64,000 nucleotides of DNA from Glandiceps talaboti (lineage: Eukaryota; Hemichordata; Enteropneusta; Spengelidae), in contig NC_135552.1 in NCBI RefSeq assembly GCF_964340395.1, positions 16,907,194 through 16,971,193 of the forward strand, given 5' to 3'. Under the pieces are notes generated by a model. It made no database searches, had not been told where the DNA came from, and saw nothing but the letters and a program-made list of their open reading frames with translations. Positions 54,122 through 64,000 of this stretch are shown here, piece by piece (the stretch's first letter is position 1; each line of letters opens with the position of its first letter). The translations under genes and the position numbers were made by a program.

Positions 54122-55719
54122 TTATTTCAAAGGCACAAATATTTCTCCAAGAGGGCGCACTACTTACATCCAGAGGGTTTACTACATACCAGCCTAGAAT
54201 ACCAATGAGGATGGAAACGACGACAAAGACTGCCTTCCATAGCTTTGACGAACGAGTTATAAATGTAAAATCTGCAAAAGTTAAAATATCAGATTAGTCA
54301 GACTCTGTAAGATCTATCTTGAAATAAAAAAGTCGATTTCGATAGACCAATCATCATTCCGATAAAAAAAACTGTACATTTCAATGTATGGTTCTTATAT
54401 ACATGGAAATGCTGGATTCAATCTAACATCTCTTTTGAAATGTAAACATCCAGTACTGAAAATAAAGATTACTACAATATTTTTGATACTCAAGCATTCT
54501 CGAACAAAGTTAGTTTTAAACGTAACTGTCTATATTCATCAACGAATATTTCAGATAATCCCTGGCTTAGTCTGTAAGGTACGCCGTGACAGAGAGAAGA
54601 GGAGGCCGGTGAGGGCGGAAAGTCACGACGTATTTTACAGTCTATCCCTGGCTTATATGAAAGTAAATATTTAATCGCTCTTTAAGGACGAGAGATGTCA
54701 GCGGGTCGATGAATAAACTGCAAAGTAATTGAGAAGTGTACAACGAGACGGATTTCTAATGTCGGAACAAACATGACTCGAATCTTTATTCCATTCTGTA
54801 CTCATATAGCATCATAGATTTCCTATATACTTTCAGTAGTGTAAGGCTTTATCTCATAGAAGGATTAGTCCAGAAACGTTAGCTAGCTATAATTTTATTG
54901 GACTGTGTACATTTTCACTCAGTAAGTTTTACACTCGAATATATGTACTGAGATTCCAAGTGGTTGTTTCTCATTGTCGTAAACCACAGCTTTTTTTATA
55001 GCAACGTCAAAGACGCACATATTTCACAGTATCAGAGACTGGTTTGTGAGAATGATATTTCGCAGTGTCGCGGAAGAAATATAATATCATCGCTGGTTTG
55101 CGAGAATGTTGTTTCCATACTTTGTTGCGTTAATTATTGCTTTTCCTACAATGACTTTCATGCCTTTGATAATATAGATATATAAGTCAATTCTGATACT
55201 AAGCTATTTTCAACAGCCTCTAAAATCAGATCGTGCCGTTGTCCATGTAATGCGTTGAGTGTGTGTTGATTAAAGGTGTGTGGTTGAGAGTCAATATCAA
55301 AGTTATATGGTAACGATTCCTCCCAGAGTTTATCAAGTCGTCGCTCAAAGGACTGAACAGTTGATGCTGAAACCACAGACTGTGACAGACGATTCCTCCC
55401 AGAGTTTATCAAGTCGTCGCTCAAAGGACTGAACAGTTGATGCTGAAACCACAGACTGTGACAGACTGTTCCAAATATTTACATTTCTATGCACAAAAGA
55501 GTATTTACGTATGTCTAACCTAGTATGCTCCTTAAAATGTGTGTACTTGTCGTGAATATATTACAATTTCAGCGAACGATATAAAGGATACTTACACCCT
55601 GGTTTGATTTCTGTGAAGGGGTAGGTATGATGATCTTCCAATTTCTTCTTGAAGATTGCCTCTGGTTTAGTGAGTGCCGCAATTTGTAAATTCCACGTCC
55701 CAAAAATACCTACGACCAT
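51418..55719 (-). CDS. TMEM249: TMEM249-like two-pass membrane protein (CatSper accessory subunit family)
   Basis: Five minus-strand exons join in phase: 55719-55596, 54271-54168, 53555-53372, 52943-52858 and 51852-51418. TAG lies in frame upstream of the ATG. The protein has a short cytosolic N-terminus (MVVGIFGTWNLQ), one membrane helix in exon 2 (AVFVVVSILIGILGWYVV), a second at the start of exon 3 (ITILLIVVGSACYTI), then a conserved-looking soluble part: SLVYRGHIHNIYIRL, FTIVLNGYHVEEQEL, LGINYFDFKDKSTKHI. Length and motif order recall TMEM249, a subunit of the sperm CatSper calcium channel in mammals; the family call is from memory, not a search. Introns carry a MITE, an RT relic and microsatellites. 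The last exon stays open after residue 203 into a GT/ATGT microsatellite and stops only at 51418 (about 310 residues), so the true C-terminus is uncertain. It is head-to-head with KLHL10. Confidence 0.7.
51459..51743. repeat. Compound microsatellite (CAGA, GGCA, CGTA, CATA, CA)
   Basis: About 12 CAGA, 4 GCAG and 5 CGTA units, then long CATA blocks with CA blocks between them. On the minus strand it is read through by the last exon of the TMEM249-like gene. Confidence 0.95.
52003..52105. repeat. Inverted repeat, possible small MITE
   Basis: ACATAGGGCTAATCTTTGTT pairs with AACAAATGATAGCCCTATGT at the other end, and the match continues into GACG and its complement CGTC. It lies in intron 4 of the TMEM249-like gene. 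Confidence 0.55.
52174..52758. mobile_element. MITE with TTA target duplication (PIF/Harbinger-like)
   Basis: The 579-base element (52177-52755) starts GGGGAGAACCATTTGATTTC followed by a G run and TATGGAGGA. It ends with the reverse complement, lacking one A. TTA flanks both ends, as in PIF/Harbinger elements. The centre has T-rich inverted segments and no transposase. It sits in intron 4 of the TMEM249-like gene. The ends are read directly; the superfamily is inferred. Confidence 0.7.
53144..53245. repeat. 51-base tandem duplication in an intron
   Basis: Two copies of a unit starting CGCAGAAATRCG and containing ACCGTAAAGGGGCTAGA differ at a few bases. It lies in intron 3 of the TMEM249-like gene. 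Confidence 0.8.
53599..53655. repeat. (CAGA)n microsatellite
   Basis: About 14 CAGA units with one CATA. It lies in intron 2 of the TMEM249-like gene. Confidence 0.95.
54069..54120. repeat. (GTT)n microsatellite
   Basis: About 17 GTT units. It lies in intron 2 of the TMEM249-like gene, about 50 bases beyond the donor of exon 2. Confidence 0.95.
54968..55108. mobile_element. MITE, family 'TCTCRTYGTCGYAAACCA', copy 2
   Basis: TTCTCATTGTCGTAAACCA and the right end TGGTTTGCGAGAATG match the ends of the copy at 31072-31194, and the inner ATTTCGCAGTGTCGCGGAAG is shared. 141 bases, in intron 1 of the TMEM249-like gene. Confidence 0.6.
55158..55560 (-). pseudogene. 5'-truncated non-LTR retrotransposon relic (reverse transcriptase C-terminus)
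   Basis: From 55560 downward the minus strand reads HDKYTHFKEHTRLDIRKYSF, then NVNIWNSLSQSVVSASTVQS, FERRLDKLWEE. This is the typical C-terminal end of CR1/jockey-type reverse transcriptases (the conserved 'NxWNSLPxxVV..A.SV..FK.RLD' pattern). A 76-base direct duplication (units starting 55314 and 55390) then breaks the frame. The 5' part of the element is missing. It lies in intron 1 of the TMEM249-like gene in the same orientation. Confidence 0.7.
55314..55465. repeat. 76-base tandem duplication within the RT relic
   Basis: Two essentially identical copies of CGATTCCTCCCAGAGTTTAT and the 56 bases that follow. 76 is not a multiple of three, so the duplication shifts the reading frame of the relic. 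Confidence 0.9.
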
Positions 55720-56353
55720 TACACAAGTATACAATGTGATAGAAGTCTATCATTACACGAACTGCATTGCAGGGGGTTACTTAATTATGCTCTTTAGCGC
55801 TGCATTCAAAAACTAGAATGATCTAGAAAAAAATCATTGGTGTTATGGATTACGTCATGGCACAAAGGTGAACGAAACATGTGTGGAGAATATTCGAACT
55901 TGCAAAGGAAGATAGTTCCTTCCGAATCGAACACCGAACAGTCGCGCGGCGCGAGCGACGAACGAACTCCGAAACTACAAAAAGCGCGCGTGACGTCACA
56001 GAACTTTTGAGATCGAACTAAAGACGCTCGAAAATCTAATTCGTTTCTGCAGAACTTTAGAAGAGAACGTTTTTGCTGTATTTATTTTGATACTGAAACT
56101 TTGACCACATGCATAGACGACCCTGACTAATTTACTTGATATATGTCAACACTTTTAGATTTTGTGTGAGTGGCGCCCTCTCAGACTCGTTACAAGAAAC
56201 GAAGTACAATTGATGTTATTATCGTGACGTAATCGTGTGATTTTGGATTCACCGGAGTCAAAGTTGTTTGGGTCCTTTTCCGTATCGTGAATCGAAGTTG
56301 GTTATCTACGAAGTAAAGGGAAACCAGGAAGGAAAAAAAACGAAGGAAAGCCG
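55720..56353. promoter_or_regulatory. Divergent promoter region of TMEM249-like and KLHL10
   Basis: 634 bases separate the two start codons. It includes a CG-rich block (about 55940-55990: GTCGCGCGGCGCGAGCGACG), the CRE palindrome at 55991-55998 and a second CRE-like TGACGTAA at 56225-56232. No TATA box at a typical distance was seen. A shared bidirectional promoter is inferred from the layout. Confidence 0.55.
55991..55998. promoter_or_regulatory. Perfect cAMP-response element TGACGTCA
   Basis: Exact CREB/CREM palindrome 272 bases from the TMEM249-like ATG and 356 bases from the KLHL10 ATG, directly after a GCGCGCG run. In mammals CREM drives many spermatid genes. The same 8-mer also occurs five more times in this window, so chance is not excluded. 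Confidence 0.45.
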
Positions 56354-57903
56354 ATGAAGTCTTACCAACTCCTGGAAAATATGGAAAAGAAAATAAGCGT
56401 GGCTGCGTGTAATGTTTTCAGGGAACTAAGACAAAATCGACAGTTGTGTGATGTCGTCATCGAAGTAGATCATCATGAGTTTCCAGCACATCGGAACATC
56501 TTATCGGCATGTAGTCCGTACTTCAGAGCCTTATTTACGAACGGTATGAACGAAAGTCTTACGCCAACAGTGAAAATCCCCGGTGTAGCACCACGTATAA
56601 TGGACCAAATAATTGAATATGCTTACACTCGAGAAGTCATAGTCACAGAAGACAACGTCGTAGATATGATTATAGCCGCTGACCAGTTTCACGTTCTTGG
56701 CATCGTGGAGCGGTGCTCGGATTTCATCTTAGACAGAATGACACCAGAGAACTGCCTTGGCATTAGAAAATTTGCCCGGAGCTATTACATCCCGACTTTA
56801 GACGGCGCTTCACACATGTATATTCTTGAACATTTCGACCAGGTAACATCCGATTACAACAAAGAAGAGTTTCTGGAGATGCCGTGCGATGAACTATGCG
56901 AGTTGATAAACAATGACGATTTAAATGTTAAATTGGAAGAGACGGTCTTTGAGGCGGTGATTCGATGGATTGACTACGACCCTGAAAGCAGAAGATCGTG
57001 TTTATATCATATGTTGTCAAGGGTTCGTATGGGGATTATAAACCCGGAATATTTCATCAGTAAGGTCAAATGTCACCCCTATCTTCGCGACAGTGATGAG
57101 TGCAAACCATTAGTTATAGAAACAATGAAGTTTTTGTACGACCTTAGTGTTAGCGAACACACTTTACAGAACCCATTGGCAAGGCCACGAATACCACACG
57201 ATATTTTGTTTTCCATCGGCGGCTGGAGCGGTGGAAATCCTACGAATGTTGTAGAGTCGTACGACACACGGGCCGATCGGTGGAAAATAGTCGAGCCGTC
57301 AGATTCGGCGCCCCGAGCATATCACAGCGTAGCGGTCTTGGATAAAGTAATATACGTCATTGGTGGATTTGACGGCAATGAATACTTCAACAGTTGTCGG
57401 AGTTTTGATCCAGTTACAAAGGTTTGGAAAGAAATTGCTCCCATGAACACACGTCGGTGTTATGTTAGCGTGGCAGTGTGCAAAGGATACATCTATGCAA
57501 TGGGTGGCTTTGACGGTCATACAAGAACAAGATCATGTGAAAGGTAAACATTGCTAATATCAAAACATGACGTCATATGCTACAAATGGTACGCCTTTAT
57601 GTTTTTTTTTTTGGTCGTCTCCATGAATCTAGCCATCGTTTAACCTAACCTTTACTACTTTAGCGATACCGTGAAAAATTAAGAAAGAACTGCATTGTAA
57701 TTAATTTTTCGTGTAGGGTCTGTTATTAACGTCAATGCACACTACCAAAAGACCCATAATTGTAAAAACAAAAGTCTCAAGCATGTTCCGTACTAGAGGG
57801 CGAGCTAAGGTACTTCAAAGCGGTCTGTACACATAGGTTGGGCAATTTGTAATAACTGGGGTTGGGGTTTGAGACAAGAGCAATCGCACCTTACATGGTC
57901 GAG

Positions 57904-57972
<69 letters not shown>

Positions 57973-59709
57973 GCTTTATTTTTTCCCTATGTTCCGGAGT
58001 CGACCAGTACTATATTGAGTGTATCAATGATTAATTAATAAGGCTGACCGACTGGAAGAAATAAAAATGCAGTGACAGATCGAAAAAAAGATACTTTGAC
58101 CGCCCTATTTCATATATATACACTTTAGACTCACAACGACATCACAACAACATGGCTACATATATACTTGAAAGTGTGGTCTTCAAGGTTTTACCCACAA
58201 CATCCATACACATTTTACTTATTCATTCAAAAAGTCCTTGTATGCGGGAAAACTAATATTCAAAATTAAGCAGATGAATAAGCAGTATAAAATAAACCCA
58301 GTGTATACATTCTTTTTAATACATTAATTTTGGACGTACCATGTTGGAGGGAATGACTTAGCTACTGATAATATGAATATTTATAGAGGGCGTACATCAT
58401 ATTTCAAACGCAGGTATCTACCGGAGACAAATCAATGGAGTCTGTTGAATCCGATGAATCACCACCGTAGTGATGCATGTGGTACGTGTTTGGACGATAA
58501 AGTGTATATATGTGGTGGATTTAACGGCCAGGAATGTCTGCAGTCTGCCGAGTATTATGATCCTGATACAGGTAAGAGTCAAATGTACTGACTCAGTATA
58601 TTGTGAGTGAGTGAGTGAGTTCCTGAATTGTTCAACACAAAGACGAGAATAAACTTTCGGTCCTAGCCTAGCAGTGTTTCCAATTTTTATCCAAATTCGT
58701 CTAGATACTCCATCATAATTGTATACTTAGTGGATAAGGTTGTAGTTTTATAAACAAATCCAATTTTAATAGCACTATTATATATGCTACTTAAGTTTGG
58801 TTTCTGAATTCACAAAGATATTATATTTTGGATGCAATGCGCAGACATGTATAATTCCATACATTGACTCATATTATGTGATAGGATAATTTGATACAGG
58901 ACAATTAAAATTTAGAATGTTTGTAAAACAAAAATACTTATATTATATGTCATACAGGAGTTTGGACTGACCTTCCGCTGATGAGAAGTCGACGGAGCGG
59001 TGTTGGGGTTGCTGCGTATCGGGGTTGTGTCTATGCTGTTGGTGGCTTCAACGGACTTTCCCGTCTCAACACAGCTGAGAGGTACAACCCTATTACAAAC
59101 CAATGGAGTATTATTCCTACCATGTACGTCCATCGAAGTAACTTTGGGATCACGTTACTCGACGATATGTTATTCGTCATTGGTGGCTTCAACGGGGTTA
59201 CGACCATCTTCAATGTTGAATGCTTTGACGAAAAGACGAACGAATGGTATGATGCAACCGACATGAACGTTTTCCGCAGTGCCTTAAGCTGTGGTGTTGT
59301 GCATGGCTTGCCAAATCGAAAGGAGTATGCCTGGCCGCGCGATCCTGTTGTAGACGAACCACCAACATCTGATCATGGGGCCAACCCCGTCACTTCTGTT
59401 GCTGTCCAGCGGGTACCGACTCCGATGCCAATCCAAAATGACGTTCCCATGGTGCTAGACAACAGCGATAGTAACGAGAATAATAACAATGACCAGCTGA
59501 TAAATTTGTCGTCGGATAGTGACGATCTAGGTGGTGATGACAACAACGACGACGATGATGATGATGATGATGATGAGGAGGAGGAGGAGGAGGAGGAGGA
59601 GGTACACGAACCAACTAGAGATCACAATAACAGAAGGCCTCCTAGTAGGAGTCCGAGCGATGATGGACATTTAGGAAACCGTGACTTCGCCCTGATGCAT
59701 TTGGTTTAG
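56354..59709 (+). CDS. KLHL10: Kelch-like protein 10 (BTB-BACK-Kelch CUL3 adaptor)
   Basis: Three exons, 56354-57543, 58414-58571 and 58958-59709, join in phase (AG/G, then G/GA) into 699 residues. KLHL10 is the substrate adaptor of a CUL3 ubiquitin ligase in differentiating spermatids. Domains in order: BTB (about 20-125; LCDVVIEVDHHEFPAHRNIL), BACK (about 125-240; MTPENCLGIRKFA), six Kelch repeats (about 285-565; each with GG and YDxxTxxW-type motifs, such as VIGGFDGNEYFNS and YICGGFNGQECLQSAE). Kelch and BTB match KLHL10 closely (ILFSIGGWSGG.PTN, CYVSV.V...IYAMGGFDG). The human protein is about 608 residues. Here a tail of about 135 residues includes an Asp/Glu run encoded by GAT/GAG repeats (about 59545-59602). 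The start lies in frame ahead of a second Met at codon 10. Intron 1 holds a GTT tract. Confidence 0.92.
57905..57973. repeat. (GTT)n microsatellite in KLHL10 intron 1
   Basis: About 23 uninterrupted GTT (TTG) triplets. Confidence 0.95.
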
Positions 59710-59832
59710 GTGGGAAAGAAATCGTGCAGACGATAACGAAATGTTTTGTGAATTGTACGTAGAGAACTAATATTGTCATATGTTTGAACACATTTCGAGG
59801 AATGGGACACAAATTCAGATAAGCTTATTCTT

Positions 59833-59838
59833 AATAAA
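59833..59838 (+). terminator. Polyadenylation signal of KLHL10
   Basis: Canonical AATAAA 124 bases after the KLHL10 stop codon, followed by T-rich sequence. Confidence 0.7.
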
Positions 59839-59898
59839 TTTATTCGATGTAAATTCTTTGATTCTCTTAATTGATTTTCACACAAAAAAATCGTATAG

Positions 59899-60005
59899 TA
59901 TCACAGACTATACTTGTCTGTGATAGTATGTACTCCTAAACGTAGCCTGTCTACGGCACTGATCTATGACAACGGTGGCCCTTGAGGGCGCCATAGACAG
60001 GCTAT
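59899..60005. repeat. Two adjacent hairpins, MITE-like
   Basis: First, ATAGTATCACAGAC with GTCTGTGATAGTAT around TATACTT (one mismatch). Then TAGCCTGTCTACGG with the complement-like CCATAGACAGGCTA, enclosing about 35 bases. They lie just past the KLHL10 polyadenylation signal. Confidence 0.55.
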
Positions 60006-60520
60006 TCTAATCGTGAATGTGACAAGTTTAATTTGCTGATATTCGTGTAACTACTTGTAACTTATCTTCTACGACAGTTTCAAGGTCTCTAGATAAAGCG
60101 CACACAGTACTATATAATTATGCACATGGTTGAAAAATGAAATATGCATGTGCAATGTCATGTTATTTCTACCAACTAAACATGCAAGTTAGTAATATAT
60201 TCCTATATAATTACGAATATTTGTCTTCAGGTGCGCTGCCTTACAACTTTTCATGTGTACTCTACGTACTCCATGAAAACTAAGCTAGAGCAATTTCTAA
60301 ATAACTATGACATCTAACACGATGAAGACTACGTACAACCAGAGCCGTGAAGCAATTGTAAAGCGTACAGTTTAGTACTACATTAACTAGAGATGATCGA
60401 AGTCAGGACTTAGTTCATTCACACACAACGTGTCCGACTGTCATTGTGAAAGTTAAGTTTCATTTTAAAGAATTTGATATGTACAGGTGATTGGCAGTGA
60501 GTTTATCAACATTGTCATTT
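60006..60520. other. Intergenic between convergent genes
   Basis: Separates the 3' ends of KLHL10 and the PAP2-family gene and probably holds the latter's 3' untranslated region. No further gene was seen. Confidence 0.5.

Positions 60521-64000
<3,480 letters not shown>

Noticed and set aside
55158-55424. 88-codon minus-strand frame as a separate gene
   Set aside because: It is the tail of a truncated reverse transcriptase disrupted by a 76-base duplication.
57544-57547. TAA as the end of KLHL10
   Set aside because: It lies inside a GTAAAC splice donor; the Kelch domain continues in phase in exons at 58414 and 58958.

Overview
This is a stretch of animal nuclear DNA, about 37% GC by eye. It has short exons with GT/AG introns, very many simple repeats (CATA, CAGA, GTT, GA and CA runs of 50-200 bases), many small inverted-repeat DNA transposons, and RNA polymerase II-type U1 snRNA genes. 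The gene content (KLHL10-like, TMEM249-like, lipid-phosphatase-like, U1) fits a marine invertebrate bilaterian such as a hemichordate, lancelet or lophotrochozoan. The sequence alone does not let me name the species.

Layout. 1-16.5 kb: no gene that I can support, only microsatellites and at least three inverted-repeat elements, one of them with a 9-base target-site duplication. 16.5-17.9 kb: one intact, apparently intronless 471-residue protein gene of unknown function on the minus strand. 18-34 kb: gene-poor, with simple repeats and hairpins. 34-50.5 kb: a dispersed cluster of four U1 snRNA genes (plus strand). Their 165-base RNAs are identical and each sits in a repeated unit of 0.7-1.3 kb. 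Between them lie a 3.0-kb foldback-like transposon with long tandem-repeat-bearing arms and a multi-exon minus-strand gene of unknown function. 51.4-59.8 kb: a head-to-head pair of sperm-type genes. A TMEM249-like gene (a CatSper channel accessory subunit in mammals) runs on the minus strand and KLHL10 (a CUL3 adaptor of spermatids) on the plus strand. They share a 634-base intergenic promoter that contains a perfect cAMP-response palindrome. 60.5-64 kb: the 3' part of a minus-strand PAP2-superfamily gene. It has the layout of the phospholipid phosphatase-related (PLPPR) proteins but keeps all three catalytic motifs of the true lipid phosphatases. Its 5' end lies beyond the window.

I rebuilt the multi-exon genes by hand from splice signals, reading phase and family recognition. 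Exon joins are consistent in phase but untested by transcripts. Most remaining short open frames are microsatellite translations or chance frames and are left out.
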